Positions 45,346-55,659 of a DNA stretch of 64,000 nucleotides are shown here, in pieces (position 1 is the stretch's first letter; every line of letters begins with the position of its first letter). The notes beneath the pieces were generated by a model. That model was not told the origin of the DNA. It was given only the letters and a program-made list of their open reading frames with translations, and made no database searches. Source of the stretch: Reticulitermes speratus (Eukaryota > Arthropoda > Insecta > Blattodea > Rhinotermitidae); contig JAJKFL010000039.1 in the NCBI GenBank assembly GCA_021186555.1, forward strand, positions 41,364,610 to 41,428,609, read 5' to 3'. The position numbers and the translations under genes are program-made.

Positions 45346-46463
45346 CCATAGGGCAACAGTAAAACCGTCTGAGGCGTCCCGGTGCTAGACACCAGTATCT
45401 GCAGGAAGCGGGAGGATGCGTCTGTCTTGGCGTGGCGGGTAGCGGCTGGGTTGAGTACTGGCTCTGAAATGGAATGTTGCCTGGAATGGGAAGTTGGCCG
45501 TGGAGTTGGGGATGAATTGGTCTGGAGTGGGAATTGGTCTGGAGTGGGAAGTTGGTCTGGAGTGGGAAGTTGGTCTGGAGTGGAAATTGGTCTGGAGTGG
45601 GAAGTTGGCCTGCAATGGGAAATTGGTTTGGAGTGGGAAGTTGGCCTGGAGTGGGAAAGTTTGGGGCCTGCAATGGGAAATTGGTCTGGAGTAGGAAGTT
45701 GGCCTGGAGTGGGAAATTGGTTTGGAGTGGGAAGTTGGCCTGCAATGGGAAATTGGTCTGGAGTAGGGAAATTGGCCTGGGAGTGGGAAATTGGCTGGAG
45801 TAGGGAAGTTGGCTGGAGTGGGAAATTGGTATGGAGTAGGAAGTTGGCCTGGAGTGAGAAATTGGCCTGCAATGGGAAATTGGTCTGGAGTAGGAAGTTG
45901 GCCTGGAGTGGGAAATTGGCCTGCAATGGGAATTGGTAGATAGGAAGTTGGCTGGAGTGGAAATTGGCTGCAAGGGAAATTGGTATGGAGTAGGAAGTTG
46001 GCCTGGAGTGAGAAATTGGCTGAGTGGGAAATTGGTCTGGAGTAGGAAGTTGGCCTGGAGTGGAAATTGGTCTGGAGTGGAAATTGGTATGGAGTAGGAA
46101 GTTGGCCTGGAGTGAGAAATTGGCCTGCAATGGGAAATTGGTATGGAGTAGGAAGTTGGCCTGGAGTGGGAAATTGATCTGGAGTGGGAAATTGGCCTGC
46201 AATGGGAAATTGGTCTGGAGTAAAAGTTGACCTGGAGTGAATATTTGGCCTGGAGTGGCAAATTGGTCTGGAGTTAAAAGTTGACCTGGAGTGATAAATT
46301 GGCCTGGAGTGGGAAATTGGCCTGGAGTGATAAATTGGCCTGGCATGGGAAATTGTGCCTGGAGTGGGAAGTGATTTTGGTACGTGATTTGCCCAACTTC
46401 TGCTTGGACTCCATTGCCCACAAACATCGCCAAGAGCACCATCAGCTTGGTTGTGCAGGTCAT
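45346..46463 (-). CDS. Crustin-like secreted protein, exon 1 (signal peptide, repeats, Cys-rich start)
   Basis: The chosen start (46463-46461) gives MTCTTKLMVLLAMFVGNGV followed by QA, a signal peptide with likely cleavage after A21; an in-frame upstream ATG at 46547 would put 28 polar residues before it and is less likely. After about residue 36 comes a long run of hexapeptides of the form [FL]-P-[TI]-[PA]-[GDY]-Q with an 18-bp DNA period. The last part (45403-45346) reads CRYWCLAPGRLRRFYCCPM and ends at a donor GTGAGT. CRYWC...YCC is the Cys-rich hallmark that precedes the WAP domain in crustins; here the gap before CC is two residues longer than usual in my memory of the family. As assembled, small indels in the repeat (first near 46215, several near 45925-45990) shift the frame, so start and end are not in one frame. 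This is either sequencing error in a repeat or real decay. Confidence 0.82.
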
Positions 46464-46467
46464 GTTG

Positions 46468-46525
46468 TGACCTGTTGTGCCTGTTGTGACCTGTGCTTGT
46501 GACCTGTTGTGACCTGTTGTGACCT
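46468..46525 (-). promoter_or_regulatory. Cluster of AGGTCA half-sites just upstream of the crustin-like ATG
   Basis: On the minus strand AGGTCA occurs five times: 46468-46473, 46487-46492, 46500-46505, 46510-46515 and 46520-46525, plus one degenerate copy (AGGCA) near 46478. The last three are 10 bp apart (AGGTCAcaac), i.e. direct repeats with a 4-base spacer, a layout bound by nuclear-receptor dimers. It may equally be a chance short tandem repeat in the 5' UTR. Function is inferred only. Confidence 0.35.
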
Positions 46526-46559
46526 GTAGTAGAGACGTCGCAGGCATGAGACAGCACGG

Positions 46560-46690
46560 CTACCACACGTCCTCTTTTTGACACACAACATTTACTTACA
46601 CGCGAATTTTTTCACCGCGAAATTGTCCGTGCTTTTAGCCATCCGAACTTGCCACAAAAAAACGTAAACTAACTAACTACCGAAATAACG
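46560..46690. other. Sequence upstream of the crustin-like gene
   Basis: Promoter region should lie here or further right. No clear TATA box is identified. A donor-like GTAAGT on the minus strand at about 46590-46595 could mark a 5' UTR intron, without further support. Confidence 0.25.
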
Positions 46691-46965
46691 GTCCATCTAA
46701 TAACTAACCGATTATCCCATAGAGCAGAGTACTTTTTGAGAAGCTAATAGTTCCTAAGCTAGCCAAGAAATGGAACCCTAAGGTTTATTATCCTCTTCAC
46801 AAGAGCTCGCCACTTGTATCTATCCTGAGCCAGTTCAGTCCAGTCCTTGCCACCTTACTATTTCTTGAAGAATAATTTTAATATTATTTTCCCGTCTACG
46901 CTTAGATCTTTCAAGTGGTCTTCTTCCCTTAGGTTTTTCTGCCAAAACACTATGCAAATCATTCA
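46691..46965 (-). mobile_element. Family E 3' end, degenerate (minus)
   Basis: TAAC remnant, catagagcagagtacttttt, aatggaaccctaaggtttat, cttgtatctatcctgagcca, atttcttgaagaataatttt and gatctttcaagtggtcttct follow family E in order with about one change per five to ten bases. Confidence 0.8.
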
Positions 46966-47339
46966 ATTTCCAATTATTAAGTACTGTCTTAACAGGGCAA
47001 AGGCTAGTTACAAAGCTCGCACAAAATAATTACAACACAATCAAACACAATCAAACACAACAGCAAACAGTATTGGACTTCTGGCCTCAGTTGACACACA
47101 GCTTAGCTAAGCAATTAACTAATTAAAACCGTAAGTCTTATGAAAAGTGCCGCTAGGGTAACATCTGTTTCAAAGATATAATTTGCCTACTAAGCATACC
47201 TGTATGACTGCATACAAAATTTGCAGCTTTTGCAGATCTAGCGGAAGGGAAATTCTTGCGTGCTGCAGGAAACTGAGTGAAGTTTCTAATATTACGAGAT
47301 GGAACTGTCAGATTGACATTATCAGGCGAGGGAGGACAA
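46966..47339. other. Unassigned sequence
   Basis: AT-rich, with a short acaatcaaac repeat near 47035-47060. No gene is recognised. Confidence 0.35.
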
Positions 47340-47421
47340 TACAGGGCATACACAAAAGAATGGTGCGGTTTTAATAGTGAACACTATTAAAACCGCACCA
47401 TTATTTTGTGTATGCCCTGTA
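47340..47421. mobile_element. 82-bp palindromic MITE, copy 1
   Basis: Forty-base arms from tacagggcatacacaaaaga to ttttaatagtg are followed by aa and their inverse ending tatgccctgta, with one mismatch (39 of 40 pairs). The ends TACAGGG/CCCTGTA next to TA suggest a Tc1/mariner-type MITE with TA target sites. Confidence 0.88.
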
Positions 47422-47844
47422 TATAGATCCTAGAAAAAACGAGAATGAAGAAAAACAGTAACAAGGTGACGCCTTCTAACATGCAAAGTACGTAACTTTC
47501 AGAAACTCAAGTGCGCAATAAAACTGTAAGGAACAGGAGGAAAAGACAGGACTGAAACATGGAGCTGCAGACTTGCACTGGACGTGTTCCAGCTTACTGG
47601 CATTAGTAGTCGTAATATTATTATAGACAGACGAAGCATATTTCTAATTTACATCTAACTAAATACATTAAACAAGAGTGGCCTAAGGACATCCTTGAGG
47701 AATTCCAGAAAGCGCTTCAAAGGGTATCGAAATCATGCTATGGATTGGAACAGAAGAATAACGACTAGTTGTGTACCTACGTAACGAAATGACATCACCG
47801 TCAGAGGGTCCGTAGGCACTGAGCTTATTTATGTGACATAAGTC
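47422..47844. other. Unassigned sequence
   Basis: No gene or repeat family is recognised. Confidence 0.35.
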
Positions 47845-47852
47845 TAAGAAGA

Positions 47853-48122
47853 GCCGATCCCAGTGGCCGCGCGGTCTAAGGCTTGGGTCTACGGCCGCTC
47901 GCTTGCTGGGAATGTGGGTTCGAATCCCACCGGGGGCATGGATGTTTGTCAGTTGTGAGTGTTGTGTGTTGTCAGGTAGAGGTCTCTGCGACGGGCTGAT
48001 CACTCGTCTAGAGGAGTCCTACGGTGTATGGTGTGTGTAATGTGTGTGATCGTGAAACCTCGACGAAACGAGGAGGCCCAGGCCCATATAGGGCTGTCGA
48101 GCCATAGGGGAAAAAAATAGTG
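47853..48122 (+). mobile_element. SINE family A with target-site duplication
   Basis: Head gccgatcccagtggccgcgc, B box gtgggttcgaatcccaccgg, body cgacgggctgatcactcgtc, end gctgtcgagccatagggg and an A run. The flanking 8-bp repeat taagaaga lies at 47845-47852 and 48123-48130. Confidence 0.93.
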
Positions 48123-48130
48123 TAAGAAGA

Positions 48131-48417
48131 ATGAGGTCAAAGGCGCTGCTTTAATCAAAATAAATTTCATCGACTTGGCGTTTTGAACAAACTAATGGGG
48201 TTCAATACAACAATTATACCAACAAACGCACTTTAAGTGACATAAATTGTGGTGTACAAGTTGTGATACCAAATGGAACAGTGAATGTTGAAGTGAACGT
48301 GACCTTGAACCCCTGATGATGGCTCTGTTGCAGCCGAAACATATGTAGGGTTATTGGACATGCTTAAGAAATAAACTGCATTTGTGGGTTTGATTATTGA
48401 GTGGTACCAAAATGCAC
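48131..48417 (+). repeat. Penelope-like arm with CTGATGA...GAAAC motif
   Basis: At 48309-48345, ccctgatgatggctctgttg then cagccgaaacatatgtaggg has the same layout as 32440-32475: CTGATGA, one extra T, a ggct/agcc hairpin, GAAAC. The element is cut by the SINE A at 48418 and seems to continue after it to about 48728. Confidence 0.6.
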
Positions 48418-48682
48418 GGTGGCCGATCCCAGTGGCCGCGCGGTCTAAGGCGTCGGTCTTCGGCCGCTCGCTTACTGGGATTGTGGGTTCGAATCCCACC
48501 GGGGGCATGGATGTCTGTTTGTTGTGAGTGTTGTATGTTGTCAGGTAGAGGTCTCTGCGACGGGCTGATCACTCGTCTAGAGGAGTCCTACTGACTGTGG
48601 TGTGTCTAAAGTGTGTGATCATGAAACCTCGACGAAACTAGGAGGCCCAGGCCTATATATGGCTGTCGAGCCATAGGAAAAA
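48418..48682 (+). mobile_element. SINE family A with target-site duplication
   Basis: Full family A layout. The 9-bp repeat aaaatgcac lies at 48409-48417 and 48683-48691. It is only about 290 bp from the previous family A copy, in the same orientation. Confidence 0.93.
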
Positions 48683-48728
48683 AAAAATGCACTGTGAACA
48701 CAATGTAAAATTTAAACTAATGGGGATA

Positions 48729-48810
48729 TACAGGGCATACACAAATGAATGGTGCGGTTTTAATAGTGTTCACTATTAAAACCGCACCATTCTTTTGTGT
48801 ATGCCCTGTA
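48729..48810. mobile_element. 82-bp palindromic MITE, copy 2
   Basis: The same 82 bp as at 47340 with one arm mismatch at a neighbouring position (aaatgaatgg against ccattctttt). It is flanked by TATA on both sides. Confidence 0.88.
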
Positions 48811-49139
48811 TATATACACGTAGTGTAAGTACGATATCAAGTTGGTAATAGTAGATTTGGATTTAAGGAAATCATGTTTACAGGGATTCAATTGACATTT
48901 GAAATAATAAGACAAATAAACACACGTTACAAATTTCAAAGGCTGTTTAAAAGTTATTGGGTAGAGATGTATGTCTGTAGCTTTGTACACGGGCGTCGTG
49001 GCGCTTCTTGCAAACAGGCACAATGACTGCTTGCGTCCATCGGACTGCAAAGTGCTTCCGAGATACACTGACATTGGAGGTGTATTTGGGTACAAACATT
49101 AGAACGTGCGAACGTCTCTTTACAATAAGACCAGTGATG
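48811..49139. other. Unassigned sequence
   Basis: AT-rich; minus-strand frames here include the MITE and have no recognisable domain. Confidence 0.35.
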
Positions 49140-49765
49140 ACGTCACAGATTGGTTGGTCCTATTGAGAACCTACTGTCTTCTGGACTTGGTCCATCGTTC
49201 TGGATAAGATATTAAAATAAAATAAAAAATCACGACGTTTCGGAAGCTGGTTTGTCTTCCGTCTTCAGGTGATGGGAGGGCAGACACCAGCTTCCGAAAC
49301 GTCGTGATTCTTGTATTATATTTTAATATTTTATCCGGAATATAATATAAAAATTACGACGTTTCGGAAGTTGGTTCTTCTTCCGTCTTCAGGTGATGGG
49401 AGGGCAAACACCAGCTTCCGAAACGTCGTGATTCTTGTATTATATTTTAATATTTTATCCGGAATATAATATAAAAATTACGACGTTTCGGAAGTTGGTT
49501 CGTTTTCCGTCTTCAGGTGATGGGTGGGCAGACACCAGCTTCCGAAACGTCGTGATTCTTGTATTATATTTTAAAACTTTATCCGGAATATAATATAAAA
49601 ATTACGACGTTTCGGAAGTTGGTTCGTCTTCCGTCTTCAGGTGATGGGAGGGCAGACACCTCCCATCACCTGAAGACGGAAGAAGAAACAGCTTCCGAAA
49701 CGTCGTGATTTTTATATTATATTTTAATATTTTACCCGACGATGCACAAAGTCCATAAGACAGTT
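49140..49765. repeat. Inverted and tandem array of family F fold-back cores
   Basis: The left end has attgagaacctactgtcttc and the right end ggacgatg-type bases (cgacgatgcacaaagtccat, aagacagttcg), as in family F. Between them, units of about 118 bp alternate acgacgtttcggaagttggt, cttccgtcttcaggtgatgg and cagcttccgaaacgtcgtga, joined by attatattttaatattttat. Four near-identical units repeat at about 49240, 49360, 49480 and 49600, so one fold-back element has expanded internally. Confidence 0.85.
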
Positions 49766-50019
49766 CGTTTACAATATTACGCACCGTCGTCAGTACCTTT
49801 TACAATGTATTTGTTTGGTCCTAGTCTGCTAACGGCTTGCTGAATATGAGTCAGTAATGGCGACTAACATAGGGAACGATAACAATAGGCTTGAACAGGG
49901 CTAAGTGTGGTGAGAATGTGACTGAGATCTGTTAAGGTGCTTAGCGGACGTTTCTGCAACATCACGAGATCATGCTGTACAAGTTGCATAATCACGTAAC
50001 TGGACAAATTTTATGTTAA
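49766..50019. other. Unassigned sequence
   Basis: No gene or repeat is recognised. Confidence 0.3.
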
Positions 50020-50515
50020 GTCTCGCCGTGCATTTTACGATACAATTTTATCTTAAATCTGCAACGTGCATTTTACGATACAATTTTATCTTAAATTCAA
50101 CGTGCATTTTACGATACAAATTTTATCTTAAATTCAAACGTGCATTTTACGATACAATTTTATCTTAATTCAACGTGCATTTTACGATACAATTTTTATC
50201 TTACATTCAACGTGCATTTTACGATACAATTTTATCTTACATTCAACGTGCATTTTACGATACAATTTTATCTTACATTCAACGTGCATTTTACGATAAA
50301 TTTTATCTTACATTTAACGTGCATTTTACGATAAATTTTATCTTTAAATTCAACGTGCATTTTAAGATACAATTTTATCTTACATTCAACGTGCATATTA
50401 CGATAAAATTTTATCTTAAATTCAACGTGCATTTTAAGATACAATTTTATCTTAATTCAACGTGCATTTTACGATAAAATTTTATCATACATTCAACGTG
50501 CATTTACATTCAATA
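50020..50515 (+). repeat. 36-bp tandem array (about 13 units)
   Basis: The unit aacgtgcattttacgataca then attttatcttaaattc has a period of 35-37 bp. It leads directly toward the Penelope-like fold-back at 50598; a single related unit sits beside the fold-back at 32003. It seems to be an expanded part of that element. Confidence 0.93.
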
Positions 50516-50597
50516 TTTAATTAAGAAAACTATAAAATAGTTTTAAATAAAAAGTGCATTTATTTGGTTGTTAAATATCACGATACAATATTTAAAT

Positions 50598-50936
50598 ATA
50601 AAACCAACACAATGCACTTCACTTTCACTTTATTATGTATCAATTAACCCCTACATATGTTTCGGTTTTACGCAAAACCATCCTCAGGGATTTATCTCGA
50701 CACAAAATTCGACCAATTTTAAGGATCTTATACAATATTTCATATGTTTTAAAATTTGGTTTTAGTGAATGCAAATAACACGCAAGACATCGCACAATAT
50801 CAAAACTTGTATTAACTTTGGATGTGACATAACGTAGTTTTGAACCCCCTGAAGAGGGTTTTGCGTAAACCGAAACATATGTAGGAGTTAATTGATACGT
50901 GTTAAAGTGAAAGTGAAGTGCATTGTGTTGGTTTAT
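50598..50936. repeat. Penelope-like fold-back element
   Basis: Left arm: aaaaccaacacaatgcactt, cactttcact, ccctacatatgtttcggttt, tacgcaaaaccatcctcagg. Right arm: ccctgaagagggttttgcgt, aaaccgaaacatatgtagga, gtgaaagtgaagtgcattgt, gttggttt. Arms are about 95 bp. CTGAAGA replaces CTGATGA on the right arm, so a ribozyme core would not be intact in this copy. Confidence 0.75.
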
Positions 50937-50984
50937 AAACATTGTAACTTAACTGGACAGTACAAAGCATTATGCTGTCGAAAT

Positions 50985-51460
50985 GTAGACACGTGTTGTA
51001 GACACATGTTGTAGACGCGTGTTGTAGACACATGTTGTAGACAAATGTTGTAGACAAATGTTGTAGACGCATGTTGTAGACAAATGTTGTAGACAAATGT
51101 TGTAGACAAATGTTGTAGACAAATGTTGTAGACGCATGTTGTAGACAAATGTTGTAGACGCATGTTGTAGACAAATGTTGTAGACACATGTTATAGACAA
51201 ATGTAGACAAATGTTGTAGACAAATGTTGTAACATGTTGTAGACACAAGTTGTAGACAAATGTTGTAGACAAATGTTGTAGACAAATGTTGTAGACAAAT
51301 GTTGTAGACACATGTTATAGACAAATGTAGACACATGTTATAGACAAATGTAGACAAATGTTGTAGACAAATGTTGTAGACACATGTTGTAGACACAGTT
51401 GTAGACAAAATGTTGTAGACAAAATGTTGTAGACGCGTGTTGTAGACGCGTGTGTCCAGA
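50985..51460. repeat. 13-bp tandem array (about 35 units)
   Basis: The unit gttgtagacaaat repeats every 13 bp, with gcatg, cacat and gcgtg variants toward both ends. Minus-strand frames of up to 168 codons (STTFVYNICLQHL) are by-products. Confidence 0.96.
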
Positions 51461-51794
51461 ATGTCGTGGGTTGCTTTTTAAATTGTCGTTAACAGGCTTC
51501 AATAAAGCAAGCCTATCGGACTTGGTGTTAGTTTTAAGAAGTTTGCGATATTTTAAAAACTGGTTATAAAAAAAAGTCGGTGTTTTTCTTTTTAAATATT
51601 TTATGGGAATAATTCTTGTTACGAACGTTTGTCTTAAGAGGGCAGAGAACCAAGAGGGAAGGGAATTTACTTTTACTTATAAAACCACGAAAAATAACGT
51701 CAAACATGTTGGTAGGTCTGAACTTTAAAGGTTTACAACGCTAAGTGTCAAACTGTACATTATTAGCACTTAGGCAACAGTTACTGAAGAGGCT
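51461..51794. other. Unassigned sequence
   Basis: AT-rich, no gene or repeat recognised. Confidence 0.35.
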
Positions 51795-53905
51795 GACTGT
51801 ACCGCTGTACATGCAGTCAAACGTACGTTGTGTCTGCTGACTGTACCGCTGTACATGCAGTCAAACGTACCTTGTGTCTGCTGACTGTACCGCTGTACAT
51901 GCAGTCAAACTACGTTGTGTCTGCTGACTGTACCGCTGTACATGCAGTCAAACGTACCTTGTGTCTGCTGACTGTACCGCTGTACATGCAGTCAAACGTA
52001 CCTTGTGTCTGCTGACTGTACCGCTGTACATGCAGTCAAACGTACTTGTGTCTGCTGACTGTACCGCTGTACATGCAGTCAAAAGTACCTTGTGTCTGCT
52101 GACTGTACCGCTGTACATGCAGTCAAACGTACCTTGTGTCTGCTGACTGTACCGCTGTACATGCAGTCAAACGTACCTTGTGTGTGCTGACTGTACCGCT
52201 GTACATGCAGTCAAACGTACCTTGTGTGTGCTGACTGTACCGCTGTATATGCAGTCAAACGTACCTTGTGTCTGCTGACTGTACCGCTGTACATGCAGTC
52301 AAACGTACGTTGTGTCTGCTGACTGTACCGCTGTACATGCAGTCAAACGTACCTTGTGTCTGCTGACTGTACCGCTGTACATGCAGTCAAACGTACCTTG
52401 TGTCTGCTGACTGTACCGCTGTACATGCAGTCAAACGTACGTTGTGTCTGCTGACTGTACCGCTGTACATGCAGTCAAACGTACCTTGTGTTGCTGACTG
52501 TACCGCTGTACATGCAGTCAAACGTACCTTGTGTCTGCTGACTGTACCGCTGTATATGCAGTCAAACGTACGTTGTGTCTGCTGACTGTACCGCTGTACA
52601 TGCAGTCAAACGTACCTTGTGTCTGCTGACTCTACCGCTGTACATGCAGTCAAACGTACCTTGTGTCTGCTGACTGTACCACTGTACATGCAGTCAAACG
52701 TACCTTGTGTCTGCTGACTGTACCGCTGTACATGCAGTCAAACGTACCTTGTGTGTGCTGACTGTACCGCTGTACATGCAGTCAAACGTACCTTGTGTCT
52801 GCTGACTGTACCGCTGTACATGCAGTCAAACGTACGTTGTGTCTGCTGACTGTACCGCTGTACATGCAGTCAAACGTACCTTGTGTTCTGCTGACTGTAC
52901 CGCTGTACATGCAGTCAAACGTACGTTGTGTCTGCTGACTGTACCGCTGTACATGCAGTCAAACGTACCTTGTGTCTGCTGACTGTACCGCTGTACATGC
53001 AGTCAAACGTACCTTGTGTCTGCTGACTGTACGCTGTACATGCAGTCAAACGTACCTTGTGTCTGCTGACTGTACCGCTGTACATGCAGTCAAACGTACC
53101 TTGTGTCTGCTGACTGTACCGCTGTACATGCAGTCAAACGTACCTTGTGTCTGCTGACTGTACCGCTGTACATGCAGTCAAACGTACCTTGTGTCTGCTG
53201 ACGTGTACCGCTGTACATGCAGTCAAACGTACGTTGTGTCTGCTGACTGTACCGCTGTACATGCAGTCAAACGTACGTTGTGTCTGCTGACTGTACCGCT
53301 GTACATGCAGTCAAACGTACGTTGTGTCTGCTGACTGTACCGCTGTAATGCAGTAAACGTACCTTGTGTCTGCTGACTGTACCGCTGTACATGCAGTCAA
53401 ACGTACCTTGTGTCTGCTGACTGTACCTGTACATGCAGTCAAACGTACCTGTGTTCTGCTGACTACCGCTGTACATGCAGTCAAACCTACGTTTGTGTCT
53501 GCTGACTGTACCGCTGTACATGCAGTCAAACAGACCTTGTGTCTGCTGACTGTACCGCTGTACATGCAGTCAAACGTACCTTGTGTCTGCTGACTGTACC
53601 GCTGTACATGCAGTTAAACGTACCTTGTGTCTGCTGACTGTACCGCTGTACATGCAGTCAATCGTACGTTGTGTCTGCTGACTGTACCGCTGTACATGCA
53701 GTCAAACGTACCTTGTGTCTGCTGACTGTACCGCTGTACATGCAGTCAAACGTACCTTGTGTCTGCTGACTGTACCGCTGTACATGCAGTCAAACGTACC
53801 TTGTGTCTGCTGACTGTACCGCTGTACATGCAGTCAAACGTACCTTGTGTCTGCTGACTGTACCGCTGTACATGCAGTCAAACGTACCTTGTGTCTGCTG
53901 ACTGT
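51795..53905 (+). repeat. 44-bp tandem array (about 48 units)
   Basis: The unit ctgactgtaccgctgtacat then gcagtcaaacgtaccttgtg tctg repeats every 44 bp. Common variants are gtaccttg/gtacgttg and tgtctg/tgtgtg. One-base deletions cluster at 53340-53500. Confidence 0.97.
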
Positions 53906-54047
53906 CGCTGCTGAACTGTGAATGGCTAGCAGAATGCATGATGGCAGTGATACAGCGTTCGGAGTGCAGGGGGGTCGGGGGTCGGACGAGACGTAGGTTG
54001 CTTGAAGTGACAGTACCGAGAGTTTGAAATGTTACTGTCTTATAGAC

Positions 54048-54548
54048 CGGTGTATTCAACATTTTTTGTTCGCGTACCCCCACATATAATTTCTCTTCAA
54101 CTTTGTACCCCAAAGTTGTTGGTGCATAATTCAAGTTATACACAGTCTATAATCTACATCTAAAATAATTAAATAAATTACATCCAAAATAATGTATTAA
54201 ATAATAAGTTTTAAATGAGAAAAAGGAGAGTCAAGCATTAAATAACAAATATATTATTGTCTATCGTATAAAAATTAATAAAGGAACAAATGTATTTTAG
54301 CAAAGCAAAATTATATGCACTATGTGGAATAAAATGAAACTAGCCGCCAGATAAGAATCGCATAAAGGAGAGAGAGAGAGAGAGAGAAATGGCGCTCCCA
54401 AATCGCATGTCCTTACGTCCGGTCTGTTGTGGCTAACCGTAAATCTGGCCCTGATTATTCAGTGTTTATCGTGAAATAATATATTTATTTTTTTTAATTT
54501 TACGTACCCCCTAAGATGTCTTCGCGTACCCCAGGTTGAATACCACTG
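54048..54548. mobile_element. hAT-like non-autonomous element (second family)
   Basis: Terminal inverted repeats: cggtgtattcaacatttttt, then ttcgcgtacccc, at the left; ttcgcgtaccccaggttgaa, then taccactg, at the right. The flanks ttatagac (54040-54047) and ttatagag (54549-54556) are an 8-bp target duplication with one change, the hAT length. The interior is AT-rich with a GA microsatellite near 54368 and no ORF. Confidence 0.82.
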
Positions 54549-54556
54549 TTATAGAG

Positions 54557-54675
54557 TATGCTGTCACGTATTCATTACATACATACATACATACATCACA
54601 CACACATCGTTATTATATGTTCCGTGAATCCAGAATTTAGTGGCGTAATTCACAAAATACAAAACTTACCAACAA
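54557..54675. repeat. Short microsatellite and flank
   Basis: tacatacatacatacatac at about 54577-54596 is a tetranucleotide repeat. Nothing else is recognised. Confidence 0.6.
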
Positions 54676-54978
54676 TAAAGGCAAAGCAATCCCATTACAG
54701 CCTGGACAGGCCTTAGGGTTCCAGGAGGTTGAGGCTCACAGATTTATAGAAAATCAGCACATGAAGGTGGTAAGGTTGTCAGCCCTACGCACCGGCCGCC
54801 TTTACCACCCAGGAAATATTCCTGGTACTCATTTCTGTTAGAGGCTGAGTCGACCCCAGGGCCATAATGCGACCGAAATGATTATGTCAATGAAAATTCC
54901 AATGACAACATCGGGAATCGAACCCGCGACCTTCCGGCTTGTAGCGCAGTGCCTCAACCAACTGCGTACCCCTCACGT
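54676..54978 (-). mobile_element. SINE family C, complete minus copy
   Basis: On the minus strand: ggtacgcagttggttgaggc (A box), ggtcgcgggttcgattcccg (B box), a body with gtcgactcagcctctaacag and ttcctgggtggtaaaggcgg, and a 3' end cctgtccaggctgtaatggg. Confidence 0.92.
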
Positions 54979-55054
54979 ACAGAACTAATACAATACCAAA
55001 ATATTATAACTACTGCAGGCAGATGAAGTATCGTATTACACAAAATTCACCACA

Positions 55055-55136
55055 TACAGGATATACACAAAAGAATGGTGCGGTTTCAATTGTTTTCACT
55101 ATTGAAACCGCACCATTATTTTGTGTACACCCTGTA
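55055..55136. mobile_element. 82-bp palindromic MITE, copy 3
   Basis: The same palindrome as at 47340 and 48729 but more diverged. The change ttttaat to tttcaat in one arm is matched by attaaaa to attgaaa in the other, preserving pairing. Confidence 0.85.
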
Positions 55137-55344
55137 CATTTATAATAAGGTTATGATTAATTTTTGGACATAAGAAATTTACCAAGAAAGTACAAGCAGT
55201 GTGTGTTTAAGCGTCTTCTTAATGCTGCTTTCACTTTGGCCTTTCGATCTTTAGACTTGTGACTGCACAGTAAACTGCTGAATACTTTGATGCCAGGTTT
55301 AATTGTACTTTTCAGAAGACATGAAAATGTTGGCATTGTTCGGT
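55137..55344. other. Unassigned sequence
   Basis: No gene or repeat is recognised. Confidence 0.3.
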
Positions 55345-55626
55345 AAAGGTAAAGGTCACCCTATAACAGGCCATGAAGGCCCAGAGGGGGAGTAGAGGTA
55401 TAGCTGTACTCTTTCTTTTACCCTGGTACTAGATGGGGGTTGGTGGTCAACTCCACGCCCCGGTCGCTTTACCACCGGGAGTGACCCGATACCCATTGTA
55501 CAGGAGGCTGGGTAGGGCCCCAGGGTAAGTCTGGACGGGTGTTGAAAATTTGGCCCCAAACCGGGATTCGATCCCCGGACAGTTCAGCCCGTAGCGAGTC
55601 ACTATACTGACTGAGCTATCCCGTAT
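55345..55626 (-). mobile_element. SINE family B (minus)
   Basis: The ggtaaaggt tail, aggccatgaaggcccagagg, ccacgccccggtcgctttac, ttgtacaggaggctgggtag, a B box ccgggattcgatccccggac and gtagcgagtcactatactga, ctgagctatcccg give the whole family B element in reverse. Confidence 0.92.
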
Positions 55627-55659
55627 TTTTTCCTTGTGTTTTTAACATGTACAGCTGAA

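Noticed and set aside
45382-45939. Plus-strand frame rich in Trp, Gly and Glu (185 codons)
   Set aside because: It is the antisense of the 18-bp hexapeptide repeat of the crustin-like exon.
46461-46547. Upstream ATG at 46547 as the crustin-like start
   Set aside because: It would place 28 polar residues encoded by the AGGTCA repeat before the hydrophobic signal core; the ATG at 46463 gives a normal signal peptide.
47683-48003. Minus-strand frame with GGIRTHIPSKRA-type translation
   Set aside because: This is the translated antisense of SINE family A, a common false gene call in repeat-rich genomes.
20092-48682. tRNA genes at the Pol III boxes of the SINEs
   Set aside because: The boxes are good, but acceptor stems and anticodon arms do not form a complete tRNA and each is attached to a SINE body, so they are SINE heads and not tRNA genes.
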